Positions 34,765 through 42,984 of a DNA stretch of 64,000 nt are shown here, piece by piece. The stretch spans positions 28,485 to 92,484 of the forward strand of contig JAILLQ010000005.1 of the NCBI GenBank assembly GCA_024693045.1. Reading direction: 5' to 3'. Both the position numbers and the translations under genes were made by a program. Position 1 is the first letter of the stretch. The number at the start of each line of letters is the position of its first letter. The DNA is from Treponema sp. (GTDB lineage: Bacteria; Spirochaetota; Spirochaetia; Treponematales; Treponemataceae). Under the pieces are notes generated by a model. It ran no database searches, had not been told where the DNA came from, and saw nothing but the letters and a program-made list of their open reading frames with translations.

Positions 34765-36027
34765 ATGGAAAATATATTTACTGATAGAGAAATAAAATAC
34801 CGCCATTTAATTGAACTGGAACAAAAACTTGATGAAATTCAGGATGTTGATGTTCTTTTGGAAAAAATCTTGACGGAAACTCGTTCAATTGTAAATGCAG
34901 ATGCTGGTTCAATTTACATAATCGAAGGTAATAACCTTAAAATTAAACATGCTCAAAATGATACTCAACTTCGTTCTCTTCCATTAGGTGAAAAACTACC
35001 TTATTTATTTTTCTCTTTCCCTATAAGTAAAAATTCCATCGCAGGCTATGTAGCGGAAACAAAAGAGACTCTGATAATTAACGATGCATACAATGTTCCA
35101 GAATCTTGTCCTTACAAGTTTAATAAACAGACTGATCTAACAACCAACTATAAGACAAAGTCAATTTATACGATTCCTTTGGTTATGCATAACGGTATTG
35201 TTTTAGGGGTTCTTCAGATTATTAATAAACTTGATCAGAATGGAAATGTAATTTCATTTAATCAGGACGACGATTCTTTTATTGCTCATTTTGCTCTTGC
35301 TGCGGTTCGGGCTCTTAAACGAGCTTATGACACCCGTGAAACTCATAGAAAGATGCTTAAACTTTCTGAATTCCGTGATCCAAAAGAAACTTATACACAT
35401 GTTGAAAGGGTTTCTAGTATTTCTCTCGAAATTTATGACCGCTGGGCTTTTGAACAAAATATTCCAGAAGAAGAAAGACAGGTTTATCGAGATAATTTAA
35501 AGATTGCGGCTAAATTCCATGACATCGGAAAGGTTGGTATATCAGATGTTATCCTTAAGAAGCCAGCTCGTTTTTCAGAAGAAGAAAGGGCTATAATGAA
35601 GAGTCATACCTGTATTGGGGCTATGCTATTCTATCCTCCTGAAACAGAACTTGATCAAATGTCACTTGATGTGGCTCTTCGTCATCATGAACGCTGGGAT
35701 GGCTCTGAAGCCGGCTATCCTGGAGAAAAATACACTGAAGCCAATAATTTTGTAGGATTCCAACTAGGGGATCCAATTATTAATACAAAACCTCTAAAAG
35801 GAAAGGATATTCCTCTTGCAGCTAGAATTGTTAGTGTGGCAGATGTTTTTGATGCCCTTTCTCATAAAAGATGCTACAAAGATGCCTGGAGTCTTGATGA
35901 CGCTTTTTCTGAAATACAAAATGGTTCCGGAACTCAGTTTGATCCAGAAATAGTTTTGGCATTTATAAAAGTTCGTGAGCGTGTAGAAAAGATTCTTCTT
36001 GATTATTCGGATATCGAAGAAATCTAA
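34765..36027 (+). CDS. GAF - HD-GYP domain protein, probable cyclic-di-GMP phosphodiesterase
   Basis: A 420-aa cytoplasmic signalling protein. Residues about 15-195 are a GAF sensor (VLLEKILTETRSIVNADAGS, YTIPLVMHNGIVLGVLQIIN). Residues about 210-410 are an HD-GYP domain with FHDIGKVG and HHERWDGSEAGYP. The GYP motif has a two-residue insertion against HHExxDGxGYP, and about 20 extra residues follow it before DIPLAARIVSVADVFDAL. Phosphodiesterase activity is expected from the family but the insertion is unusual. It stands alone, facing the convergent DUF188 gene three bases away. Confidence 0.88.
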   Translation: MENIFTDREIKYRHLIELEQKLDEIQDVDVLLEKILTETRSIVNADAGSIYIIEGNNLKIKHAQNDTQLRSLPLGEKLPYLFFSFPISKNSIAGYVAETKETLIINDAYNVPESCPYKFNKQTDLTTNYKTKSIYTIPLVMHNGIVLGVLQIINKLDQNGNVISFNQDDDSFIAHFALAAVRALKRAYDTRETHRKMLKLSEFRDPKETYTHVERVSSISLEIYDRWAFEQNIPEEERQVYRDNLKIAAKFHDIGKVGISDVILKKPARFSEEERAIMKSHTCIGAMLFYPPETELDQMSLDVALRHHERWDGSEAGYPGEKYTEANNFVGFQLGDPIINTKPLKGKDIPLAARIVSVADVFDALSHKRCYKDAWSLDDAFSEIQNGSGTQFDPEIVLAFIKVRERVEKILLDYSDIEEI

Positions 36028-36030
36028 TAT

Positions 36031-36477
36031 TTAGTTATTTAATTTTTCAACTGTTTCAAAGAAACTTTTTCTGAATTTTTTAAAATTTTCTTCGCTGTAT
36101 GAGGCTTTTTTTTCTCCAAAGCCTAGTGCAGCTAGTTGAATATTCATTTCTCTTTCTTCAAGGTGTGTCTGTATATAACTTCTGGTGAAAATTATTCCCT
36201 TGTCGTTGATAACTTTTATTTCTTTGCTTAAAAGTCTAGAGGCAAGACTTAAATCTTTTGTAATAACAAGATCTCCGCTTTTTGAATTTTCAAAAATGTA
36301 ATTGTCAGCTGAATCTTTTTCTTTTTCGCAGATTATCATTTTGTAGTTATTTTTTTTTGCACTTATATTTCTGTTTGCCACAAAGAAAACTTCAGTATCA
36401 TTTTTTTCTGCAAAATTTACAATGAAATTTCTAATTAAAATTGGGGCTGAATCGGCGTCTAGCCAAATACGTGTCAT
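36031..36477 (-). CDS. YaiI/YqxD family protein (DUF188)
   Basis: A 148-aa protein of the DUF188 family, a predicted PIN-like nuclease fold. The signature IWLDADSAPILIRNFI at the start matches the DADACP motif with Ser in place of Cys, and SADNYIFENSKSGDLVITKDLSLAS is the second conserved acidic part (DLVITKDLSLA). The function is unknown. It overlaps zapA by four bases and is the last gene of the infC run. Confidence 0.88.
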   Translation of the reverse strand: MTRIWLDADSAPILIRNFIVNFAEKNDTEVFFVANRNISAKKNNYKMIICEKEKDSADNYIFENSKSGDLVITKDLSLASRLLSKEIKVINDKGIIFTRSYIQTHLEEREMNIQLAALGFGEKKASYSEENFKKFRKSFFETVEKLNN

Positions 36478-36779
36478 TTTAGAACCTGATCGATTTTATC
36501 GATTAAAGATTTTGTAATTTTATCTGCTTCTTCATCTGTGGAATTTTTTTCAAGTGCTGTCTGGAATTTTACCTTTCTTCCTTTTTCTTTATACAATTCG
36601 TCGCAAAGCATAATTCCGGTAAGAATGGAAATCTGCAAAGGGGAGTGAAGTGAGCCTGATTCTTCCAACTGATTTACAATTCTTTTGTAATATCCTAAAA
36701 GTTTATTTAAATATTCTGAATCTTCATTAGCTTTTATTGCGAAAGAAGTTCCTAAAATATCAATTTGTAAATTTCCCAT
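36474..36779 (-). CDS. zapA: Cell division protein ZapA
   Basis: A 101-aa protein with the ZapA layout: an N-terminal beta part (LQIDILGTSFAIKANEDSEYL), then helices (LNKLLGYYKRIVNQLEES, ISILTGIMLCDELYKEKG). ZapA binds FtsZ and bundles protofilaments at the division ring. It follows the coiled-coil gene by two bases and overlaps DUF188, so it sits in the ribosomal-protein run. Confidence 0.85.
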   Translation of the reverse strand: MGNLQIDILGTSFAIKANEDSEYLNKLLGYYKRIVNQLEESGSLHSPLQISILTGIMLCDELYKEKGRKVKFQTALEKNSTDEEADKITKSLIDKIDQVLK

Positions 36780-36781
36780 GT

Positions 36782-37327
36782 TTAAAAAATATCGAACTGT
36801 GTATCGTCGTTATTAGCTGAGTTAGAATCTTCTTCAACTTCGTTCATATCAAAAAAACTTGGTTGATCCTGGTTTTGATTTTCTTCGACCTGATCGAAAG
36901 GATTATCTTCCTGTACTTCATTTTTTGTTTCGCTTACAGGTTTAGCAAAACTCTGATTTAAGAAAGTTTTTTCTTCTGGAAGATTTTCTTTTTCTTGAAT
37001 GTGCTGCTGAACTTGAAAATTTTCTACTTTATTTTCTGATCTGATAGGAGCTGCTGCCTGAACAGGAGCAGTTGTATTCTGAGTTATTGCATCCATCACC
37101 GAATTTTCGATGTTTGCAAATCTGTTGATAATTTGTGCGATTCTACTCTCAATCAAACCTTGATCCTGTTCGAATGAAGAAAGTTGCTCCGACTTGCTTG
37201 AAAGCGCATTTGTGAGCTCGGCGCATTTACTGCGAAGAGCATCGTTTTCAGCCTGCAGCTGTGATATTTTTTTTACAGCACTTTCTACTTTCTGTTCAAG
37301 AATTAAGATTTGATCGAGAGAAATCAT
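36782..37327 (-). CDS. Coiled-coil protein between rplT and zapA
   Basis: A 181-aa soluble protein. Residues about 3-60 are a strongly heptad-like coiled coil (ILEQKVESAVKKISQLQAEN, CAELTNALSSKSEQL). The rest is proline/glutamine-rich and acidic, ending DDTQFDIF, and probably disordered. There is no named family I can assign. Its direct position before zapA, with an AAGGAAG ribosome site, suggests a division role such as a ZapB-like partner; this is inference from context. Confidence 0.72.
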   Translation of the reverse strand: MISLDQILILEQKVESAVKKISQLQAENDALRSKCAELTNALSSKSEQLSSFEQDQGLIESRIAQIINRFANIENSVMDAITQNTTAPVQAAAPIRSENKVENFQVQQHIQEKENLPEEKTFLNQSFAKPVSETKNEVQEDNPFDQVEENQNQDQPSFFDMNEVEEDSNSANNDDTQFDIF

Positions 37328-37338
37328 CTATAGCTTCC

Positions 37339-37698
37339 TTAAGCGTTAAGAGCTTTTTTTGCAGCTTCTACAACTGCCTTGAATGCTACAGGATCTTCAA
37401 TTGCCATATTAGAAAGAGCCTTGCGGTTAATTGTAATACCGGCTTTTGTAAGACCATCAATGAAACGTGAGTATGAAAGACCTTCGTCACGAACTGCTGC
37501 ATTGATACGAGAAATCCACAAAGCACGGAAATTTCCTTTGCGGTCACGGCGATCAACGTATGCGTGGCTGAGAGCTTTTACTACAGCGTCTTTTGCTGGT
37601 TTGTAATTTGATTTTCTGTCTCCGCGGAAACCTTTAGCAAGCTTTAAGATTTTTACGCGGCGGTTCTTTCTTTTTGTTCCGTCTATTGCTCTTGACAT
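37339..37698 (-). CDS. rplT: 50S ribosomal protein L20
   Basis: A 119-aa early-assembly 23S rRNA binding protein, full length, with [37 protein letters not shown] and the conserved [11 protein letters not shown] core. It is in the usual infC-rpmI-rplT order. L20 represses this operon in several bacteria; no obvious L20 box could be identified by eye. Confidence 0.98.
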   Translation of the reverse strand: MSRAIDGTKRKNRRVKILKLAKGFRGDRKSNYKPAKDAVVKALSHAYVDRRDRKGNFRALWISRINAAVRDEGLSYSRFIDGLTKAGITINRKALSNMAIEDPVAFKAVVEAAKKALNA

Positions 37699-37711
37699 AT
37701 TCTATTCTCCA

Positions 37712-37912
37712 TTAACCGTAAGGCAACATCTGCTTACGAATTCTTTTTGCATCAGCTTCAGCAACATAACCAGTTTCGCGGAGCTGTCTCTTTCTTTTTG
37801 GTGAACGCTTTGTCAAAATATGACGAAGGTTCTGTTTCTTGTGCTTTACTTTTCCGCTACCTGTAAGAGAGTAACGTTTAGCAGCAGACTTCTTAGTCTT
37901 CATCTTAGGCAT
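37712..37912 (-). CDS. rpmI: 50S ribosomal protein L35
   Basis: A 66-aa basic protein ([35 protein letters not shown]), full length, between infC and rplT. Confidence 0.98.
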   Translation of the reverse strand: MPKMKTKKSAAKRYSLTGSGKVKHKKQNLRHILTKRSPKRKRQLRETGYVAEADAKRIRKQMLPYG

Positions 37913-37932
37913 TTTCTTGTACCTCTAAAAAA

Positions 37933-38469
37933 TTATTTGGCTTTTGCAGATATTGTCATGGACATTGTTTTTCCATCCATTGCTGGCTGTTTTTCCACAA
38001 CATACGCTGAAGTAAGCCTTTTTAAAACTTCATTCAGGACGTCATATCCGAGTTCGGTATGGGCAAGTTCGCGACCGCGGAAACGGATTGTTACTTTTAC
38101 CTTATCGCCCTCATCAAGGAATTCCTGTACATGCTTGGCTTTAGTATCAAGGTCGCCTGAGCCAATTTTTGGCTGCATGCGAATTTCCTTTAACTTAAGT
38201 ACTTTCTGGTTTTTCTTGGCGTCTCGGAGCTTTTTTTCCTGTTCAAACCTGTACTTACCATAGTCGAGTATTTTGCAAACCGGTGGGTTGGCATTAGGGC
38301 TGACTTCAACAAGGTCAAGATCCTTCTCCTTTGCAAGTTTCAGGGCTTCCATTGTAGGAACAATTCCTTTCTGGTTTCCCTCGTCATCGATAAGACGAAT
38401 CTCGCGGATACGAATCATTTCATTGATTCTCAGACCGTTAGTTTTGTTGTTGTTGTTTGCGTATGCCAA
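37933..38469 (-). CDS. infC: Translation initiation factor IF-3
   Basis: A 178-aa protein with both IF-3 domains: N-terminal [20 protein letters not shown] and [19 protein letters not shown], then C-terminal [18 protein letters not shown] and [12 protein letters not shown]. The start is a TTG at 38469 with AGGAGG four bases upstream and an in-frame TAG directly before it, so no ATG start is possible at the N-terminus. A non-AUG start fits the known autoregulation of infC by start-codon discrimination. The first residues after the start are Asn-rich. It heads the rpmI-rplT-zapA run. Confidence 0.97.
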   Translation of the reverse strand: MAYANNNNKTNGLRINEMIRIREIRLIDDEGNQKGIVPTMEALKLAKEKDLDLVEVSPNANPPVCKILDYGKYRFEQEKKLRDAKKNQKVLKLKEIRMQPKIGSGDLDTKAKHVQEFLDEGDKVKVTIRFRGRELAHTELGYDVLNEVLKRLTSAYVVEKQPAMDGKTMSMTISAKAK

Positions 38470-38480
38470 CTATCCTCCTA

Positions 38481-38495
38481 GTGTTTTTTTAACAC
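38481..38495 (-). promoter_or_regulatory. Small hairpin in the infC leader
   Basis: A GTGTT/AACAC stem with a five-base loop lies just upstream of the infC Shine-Dalgarno site. The stem is short, so a regulatory role is weakly supported. Confidence 0.25.
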
Positions 38496-38519
38496 CCTTT
38501 TCATGTAAACGTATCACAA

Positions 38520-38549
38520 ATTATATATTAAAATGAGACAGCGTGTCTA
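38520..38549 (-). promoter_or_regulatory. Putative infC operon promoter
   Basis: On the minus strand TAGACA (38549-38544) and TATAAT (38525-38520) are spaced by 18 bp, about 50 bp upstream of the infC start. Confidence 0.5.
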
Positions 38550-38587
38550 TAAAGCAAAGTATTTTTTTTATTTTTACTTTTTATCTG

Positions 38588-38614
38588 TTGACACTTTTTT
38601 AGAAATCTTATAAT
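38588..38614 (+). promoter_or_regulatory. tRNA-Asp promoter
   Basis: A perfect TTGACA (38588-38593) and TATAAT (38609-38614) with a short 15-bp spacer, 15 bp upstream of the mature tRNA. Confidence 0.65.
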
Positions 38615-38629
38615 GTTATTTTCACACAC

Positions 38630-38703
38630 GCGGGTGTAGCGAAGCTGGTTATCGCGCTGGCCTGTCACGCCGGAGATCACGGGTTCGAGCCCCGTCACTC
38701 GCG
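38630..38703 (+). tRNA. tRNA-Asp (GTC)
   Basis: A 74-nt cloverleaf. The acceptor stem GCGGGTG pairs with CACTCGC (one G-T pair), the anticodon arm CTGTCAC gives GTC, and the T arm holds GGTTCGAGCC. CCA is not encoded (GCT follows the acceptor). The anticodon is a GUN type, a Tgt/QueA substrate. Confidence 0.95.
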
Positions 38704-38705
38704 CT

Positions 38706-38739
38706 AAAGTCCAAGTCAATTGACTTGGACTTTTTTTTT
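38706..38739 (+). terminator. Terminator after tRNA-Asp
   Basis: An extended palindrome with arms AAAGTCCAAGTC and GACTTGGACTTT around AATT is followed by a T tract to 38739. It ends the tRNA transcript. Confidence 0.85.
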
Positions 38740-38749
38740 CTTTTACCAA

Positions 38750-38777
38750 TTGCCATTTCTTTATATCATGATAAAAT
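38750..38777 (+). promoter_or_regulatory. Putative promoter of the LolA-like/barrel pair
   Basis: TTGCCA (38750-38755) and TAAAAT (38772-38777), spacer 16 bp, about 45 bp upstream of the ATG at 38822, which has a GGAGG ribosome site. Confidence 0.4.
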
Positions 38778-38821
38778 ATATACTGATAAATTTTAATTTG
38801 CTTAATTAATTGGAGGAAAAA

Positions 38822-39634
38822 ATGAAGAAATCTAAAATTTTATCTCGTGTATTTGGAATTACATTAATGTTGTCAGCTGCTTTTGCTTTTGCAGATGATG
38901 CTACAGAAATTGTAAAAAAATCTTTAGGACTTCCTGTTCCAGATTATTCGGTAAGTACACTTCTTATGGATTTAATTGATAAAAACGGTAATGTAACTGA
39001 ACATCGCGTTATCCAGCAGTTTGGTAACCGTAAAAACGGAATTACTTCTACTGTATTCGATTTTAAATCACCAGCTTCTATTAAGAGCACTCGTGTTCTG
39101 CAGGCAGAAAAATCTAATAAGGATGACGATAAATGGATTTATTTACCATCTTTGAAGACTACAAGACGAATTGCTACAGCAGAACGTTCAAAAGCTTTCG
39201 TAGGTTCTGATTATACTTACAATGATATGACTCTTCGTAAACTCACAGATGATGAACACACAATGCTTGATGAAAACTGTTCTGTTACAGTTGGTGGAAA
39301 ATCTTATTCTTCATGGAAAATTAAGTCATTCCCTGTAGCAAATAAGGCCATCGAATATGCATACCGCATTCAGTACATTGACAAATCATCTTATCTTCCT
39401 CTGAAACAGGAATTTTATGATAAAAAGGATAAAATGATTAAGACTGCTGAACTTTTAGATCACGGTGTTGTCACAGGCGCTAAAGGTACAGAATATCAGC
39501 TCAGAAAATGCCAGCTTGTAAAAAATCTTGTTACAGGGCACTCAACAAAAGTAACTGTTGATAAGATTGAATTTGACAATCCTATTTCAGATACATACTT
39601 CACACAGAACTGGCTTAATACTGGTAAAAAATAA
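38822..39634 (+). CDS. LolA-like outer-membrane lipoprotein-sorting protein (copy 1)
   Basis: A 270-aa exported protein (signal MKKSKILSRVFGITLMLSAA, cleaved near AFA-DD). The core resembles the LolA_like family (PF17131): DDKWIYLPSLKTTRRIATAE, AFVGSDYTYNDMTLR and SYLPLKQEFYDKKDKMIKT. The W-x-Y-x-P/TRRI/GSDYTYxD pattern is shared with the gene at 57751, so the two are paralogues. The fold binds lipids or lipoproteins in the periplasm. The TTG four codons upstream is not used: GGAGG stands five bases before the ATG. It is followed 20 bp later by a beta-barrel gene. Unlike copy 2, no RND gene precedes it. Confidence 0.85.
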   Translation: MKKSKILSRVFGITLMLSAAFAFADDATEIVKKSLGLPVPDYSVSTLLMDLIDKNGNVTEHRVIQQFGNRKNGITSTVFDFKSPASIKSTRVLQAEKSNKDDDKWIYLPSLKTTRRIATAERSKAFVGSDYTYNDMTLRKLTDDEHTMLDENCSVTVGGKSYSSWKIKSFPVANKAIEYAYRIQYIDKSSYLPLKQEFYDKKDKMIKTAELLDHGVVTGAKGTEYQLRKCQLVKNLVTGHSTKVTVDKIEFDNPISDTYFTQNWLNTGKK

Positions 39635-39654
39635 CTTAATAGGGAACTTTATTT

Positions 39655-41298
39655 ATGATTTTTGCTAAAAAACTTTTATTCGCTTTTTCAGCACTTGCTA
39701 TTTCTGTTGCTGCTTTTGCCCAGGATTTTGACGATTTTGAATCTTATGATGAAATTGAAGAACCAAAAGTCACAATCGGTGGTTCAGTAGAAGTAAGTGG
39801 ACGAGCATATGTTGAAGCCAGTGATTATGATTACATTACAGAACAGGATGAAATCACTGGAGAAAGAACAACAGAATTGGGATTTGCAGACCGTCCAAGT
39901 TTTGGAGAACTTAAGACAGATGCTTTCCCTTCTGCAAGATTGAACTTTGATTATTCAGGTCTTAGTTCAGATCTTTCCTTGAAGTTAAAGTTTGATAAAA
40001 CTTCTTTATACGATGGTTATTACTGGGATATTATCGATGAATTTACTGCTCGTGCATATGTGGGTAATGCACAGTTTGAAGCAGGTAAAATGAAGGTTGT
40101 TTGGGGAAAAGGAGACAAACTTCACGTTCTTGATAATTTCAATGCAAATGATTACACAGATTATATCATTCCTGATTACATTAACCGCCGTATCGCAGAA
40201 CCTATGTTCCGTGCCGTTTATAGTACAAACAGCAATATTAAATTTGAAGCAATTTATACACCTATGATGACTCCTGACCGTCTTGCAACTTCTGGTGTAT
40301 GGCAGCCAAAGGCAACTAAGACCTTGACTCATACTGTTGAAGGTCTTGTAAAGGCAAATGCAACTAGTCTTGCCGGTTTACTTGCTGCCTCTTCATTTAG
40401 TTCTGACAGCCTTTATCCTGATACAGCAAAACTTAAGTATAGTCAGTATGGTGGACGCCTTACTTTTACAGTAGGTTCATGTGACCTTGGTTTTAGTTAC
40501 TACTACGGGCATAATAAACAGCCTTCTGCTAATCTTGAAGCAATTGTAAATCAGCAGGCTGCAAGTCAGATGATAGCTAAGGCAAACCAGTTTGGTTCAA
40601 TGCTTGGAGTTTATAAGGATGCTGTTGTTAATAGACTTAGCAAGTGGAATTATTCATTCTTGGATTATGTAAATTCAGATGGATATGATTCTATGTTGGA
40701 TTACGACAGAGTTCAGGTATTCGGATTTGAAACTGCTGCAATTCTTCTTGGTCGCTTGAACAGCCGTCTTGAAGTTGCTTATAACCTTACAGATGATATT
40801 GCCGGTGATGATCCTTGGGTTCACAACAATAGTATTTCTTGGGTTGGTGGTTTTGATATGGATCTTCCTATTCACAATGTTAACATCAACATTCAGAATC
40901 AGGGTTCATATATCTTGAATAATCACAAGATTGGAGAAGCTGCTTTTACACCTTTTGCTGATACAGCTCTTGCTCTTTCTATTGCAAATGTTCTTTTCAG
41001 ATATTCTTATGAAGAATACGATGTTGATTATGATCCTACTGGTTGTTATACAAACAATAAAATTGTTCTTAATATCACAGATACCTGGTGCATGGAAAAA
41101 ATTAAACTTGACCTTAAGGGAATTTGGGGTATTGAAAAAGGTGATTTAATCATCATGCCAACTCTTACTTTTGTTGTAAAGGATGACTGGAACTTGAACT
41201 TGAGTGGTATGTACATCTGGTGTAATAGTGAAGACAGTGAATTTGACGGCTGGCAGAGAAACAGCTTTGCACAGGTTGGTGTAAAGTACCAGTTCTAA
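39655..41298 (+). CDS. Outer-membrane beta-barrel, DUF1302-like (copy 1)
   Basis: A 547-aa protein with a signal peptide (FAFSALAISVAAFAQ) and many amphipathic strands, ending in Phe (VGVKYQF), a usual barrel-assembly signal. The segment GKMKVVWGKGDKLHVLDNFN recalls DUF1302-type outer-membrane proteins and has a counterpart in the barrel at 58543. An acidic stretch follows the signal. It is probably the outer-membrane end of a lipid or small-molecule route served by the LolA-like protein upstream; the substrate is unknown. The promoter and terminator region before ruvC follows. Confidence 0.75.
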   Translation: MIFAKKLLFAFSALAISVAAFAQDFDDFESYDEIEEPKVTIGGSVEVSGRAYVEASDYDYITEQDEITGERTTELGFADRPSFGELKTDAFPSARLNFDYSGLSSDLSLKLKFDKTSLYDGYYWDIIDEFTARAYVGNAQFEAGKMKVVWGKGDKLHVLDNFNANDYTDYIIPDYINRRIAEPMFRAVYSTNSNIKFEAIYTPMMTPDRLATSGVWQPKATKTLTHTVEGLVKANATSLAGLLAASSFSSDSLYPDTAKLKYSQYGGRLTFTVGSCDLGFSYYYGHNKQPSANLEAIVNQQAASQMIAKANQFGSMLGVYKDAVVNRLSKWNYSFLDYVNSDGYDSMLDYDRVQVFGFETAAILLGRLNSRLEVAYNLTDDIAGDDPWVHNNSISWVGGFDMDLPIHNVNINIQNQGSYILNNHKIGEAAFTPFADTALALSIANVLFRYSYEEYDVDYDPTGCYTNNKIVLNITDTWCMEKIKLDLKGIWGIEKGDLIIMPTLTFVVKDDWNLNLSGMYIWCNSEDSEFDGWQRNSFAQVGVKYQF

Positions 41299-41301
41299 TA
41301 A

Positions 41302-41330
41302 TTGACAATTGATTCTTCTCAATTGATAAT
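41302..41330 (+). promoter_or_regulatory. Putative ruvC promoter
   Basis: TTGACA (41302-41307) and GATAAT (41325-41330) with a 17-bp spacer, directly before a terminator-like hairpin; the start site should fall near 41337, inside the left arm. Confidence 0.55.
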
Positions 41331-41331
41331 A

Positions 41332-41368
41332 AACTGACTGTTGTGTAAGCTTCAGTCAGTTTTTTTTT
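41332..41368 (+). terminator. Terminator-like hairpin before ruvC
   Basis: AACTGACTG (41332-41340) and CAGTCAGTT (41353-41361) form a nine-bp stem with a 12-base loop, then a T tract to 41368. The ruvC ATG starts the next base. It ends the LolA/barrel transcript. Confidence 0.75.
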
Positions 41369-41929
41369 ATGCAAAATAGTAATTTACAATTTAATTCACT
41401 GCCCGGAACTCAATGTAAGAAGTCTTCTCGCAAATTAAAGGTTCGCCGTGTATTGGGAATTGACCCAGGACTGGCAAATACAGGCTTTGGCGTGGTTGAT
41501 TCTTGTGGTGGAAAATACCGGATGGTGAGTTATGGTGTCATTGAAACTTCTTCATCTCAGTCTTTAGGCGAAAGGCTCCTTACGATTTATTCAAGATTGC
41601 AGGCAGTAATAGACGAATTTCGCCCGGATGAAGCATGTATGGAAGCTCTCTTTTTTGCAAGAAATGTTACGAGTGCAATTTCCGTTGCTGAAGCAAAGGG
41701 GGTTGTTACTTTATGCCTTGCTCAGAATGCACTTCCAATAAGCGAATATAAACCTAATCAAATAAAAAAAGCAGTTACTGGAACTGCTTCTGCTGATAAA
41801 GAACTTGTAGAAAAATATGTTCAGCTGCTTTTAAACTTGGAAGTAAAGCCGGAACCTGACCATGCGGCAGATGCTCTGGCTGGAGCTGTCTGCCACCTTC
41901 ACAATTGCTTTGAAAAGCAGGGCTTTTAA
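41369..41929 (+). CDS. ruvC: Crossover junction endodeoxyribonuclease RuvC
   Basis: A 186-aa Holliday-junction resolvase. The fold begins at RVLGIDPGLANTGFG, where the first catalytic Asp is present; the Glu (CMEALFF) and the last acidic pair (PEPDHAADALAGAVCH) are also intact. The first 27 residues are an extension over typical RuvC, but no ATG closer to the core is available. The ATG follows a poly-T tract without a ribosome site. It converges with queA, with stops adjoining. Confidence 0.95.
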   Translation: MQNSNLQFNSLPGTQCKKSSRKLKVRRVLGIDPGLANTGFGVVDSCGGKYRMVSYGVIETSSSQSLGERLLTIYSRLQAVIDEFRPDEACMEALFFARNVTSAISVAEAKGVVTLCLAQNALPISEYKPNQIKKAVTGTASADKELVEKYVQLLLNLEVKPEPDHAADALAGAVCHLHNCFEKQGF

Positions 41930-42970
41930 CTAGCGGATAAACATGCAGTCTCCGTAAGAGAAGAATCGGTATCTGTTTTCTACAGCTTTTTTATAGGCAT
42001 TCAATATATTTTCACGTCCGGCAAAAGCACTTACCAGCATGATAAGTGTACTTTCAGGAGTGTGGAAATTTGTGAACATCTGGTCGATAACTTTGAATTT
42101 ATATCCAGGGTACATAAAAATGTGTGTACTGCCTGTTCCGGCCTTTACAAGTCCATTTTCATCACAGGCAGATTCCAGTGTTCTTACAGAAGTTGTTCCA
42201 ACGGCTAAAATTGGTCTTCCTTCTTTTTTTGCCTGATTAATTTTGTCTGCTGTGATTTGAGGAACAGTAAATACTTCTTCGTGCATTTTGTGTTCTTCAA
42301 TATTTTCTTCACGGACAGGAAGAAAAGTTCCTAAGCCTACATGAAGAGTTACAAATTCCCGGTCGATGCCTTTTTCTGTAAGTCGGGAAAGCATTTCTTC
42401 TGTAAAATGAAGACCTGCAGTAGGGCAGGCTGCACTTCCTGTTTCTCTGGCATAAACATTCTGATATCGTTCTGAATCTTCATCAGTGTCTTCTCTTTTA
42501 ATATAAGGAGGAAGGGGAATGTGTCCGTTTTTTTCAAACCATTCTTCAGTAATTACAAAGTCGAATTTTATTGCCCGGAATTCTGTTCCGGCGTTTCCCG
42601 GGTGTTCTATGATTGTTCCAACTGTACCATCTGGAAATTTGTAGCGCATTCCAGCTTTCTGTTTTTTTGCACCCTTGACCATGGTGTTCCATACATTACC
42701 ATTGCGGTCAATTTGATTCAGGAACATAAATTCAGTTTCTCGCCCAGTGCTTTCTTTTATTCCATAACAGCGGGCTCTTCTTACCTTTGAGTTGTTAAAT
42801 ATCATAAGGGTACCAGGCTGGATAAGGTTTGGTAAATCATCCATCATGTGGTCTTCTGTAGCCCCTGAAAGTCGATTCAAGAGCATAAGTTTATCCTGTC
42901 CCCTGATTCCACTTGGGTGTTGAGCGATGAGTTCTTCCGGTAATTCAAAATCAAAATCTGTTAATTTCAT
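41930..42970 (-). CDS. queA: S-adenosylmethionine:tRNA ribosyltransferase-isomerase
   Basis: A 346-aa enzyme that makes epoxyqueuosine from preQ1-tRNA. It shows FDFELPEELIAQHPS, IFNNSKVRRARCYG, the AACPTAGLHFT motif, LHVGLGTFLPVR and FHTPESTLIMLVSAFAG. It lies 14 bp after ruvB in a ruvA-ruvB-queA run and complements tgt at 28 kb. Confidence 0.97.
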   Translation of the reverse strand: MKLTDFDFELPEELIAQHPSGIRGQDKLMLLNRLSGATEDHMMDDLPNLIQPGTLMIFNNSKVRRARCYGIKESTGRETEFMFLNQIDRNGNVWNTMVKGAKKQKAGMRYKFPDGTVGTIIEHPGNAGTEFRAIKFDFVITEEWFEKNGHIPLPPYIKREDTDEDSERYQNVYARETGSAACPTAGLHFTEEMLSRLTEKGIDREFVTLHVGLGTFLPVREENIEEHKMHEEVFTVPQITADKINQAKKEGRPILAVGTTSVRTLESACDENGLVKAGTGSTHIFMYPGYKFKVIDQMFTNFHTPESTLIMLVSAFAGRENILNAYKKAVENRYRFFSYGDCMFIR

Positions 42971-42984
42971 TTGTGTGTCCCTAT

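Noticed and set aside
37820..38263. Plus-strand open frame of 147 codons across rpmI and infC
   Set aside because: It is antisense to two conserved ribosomal/translation genes and has no domain.
38528..38749. Minus-strand open frame of 73 codons covering tRNA-Asp
   Set aside because: It is the complement of the tRNA and its terminator; the peptide is a common misannotation of antisense tRNA sequence.
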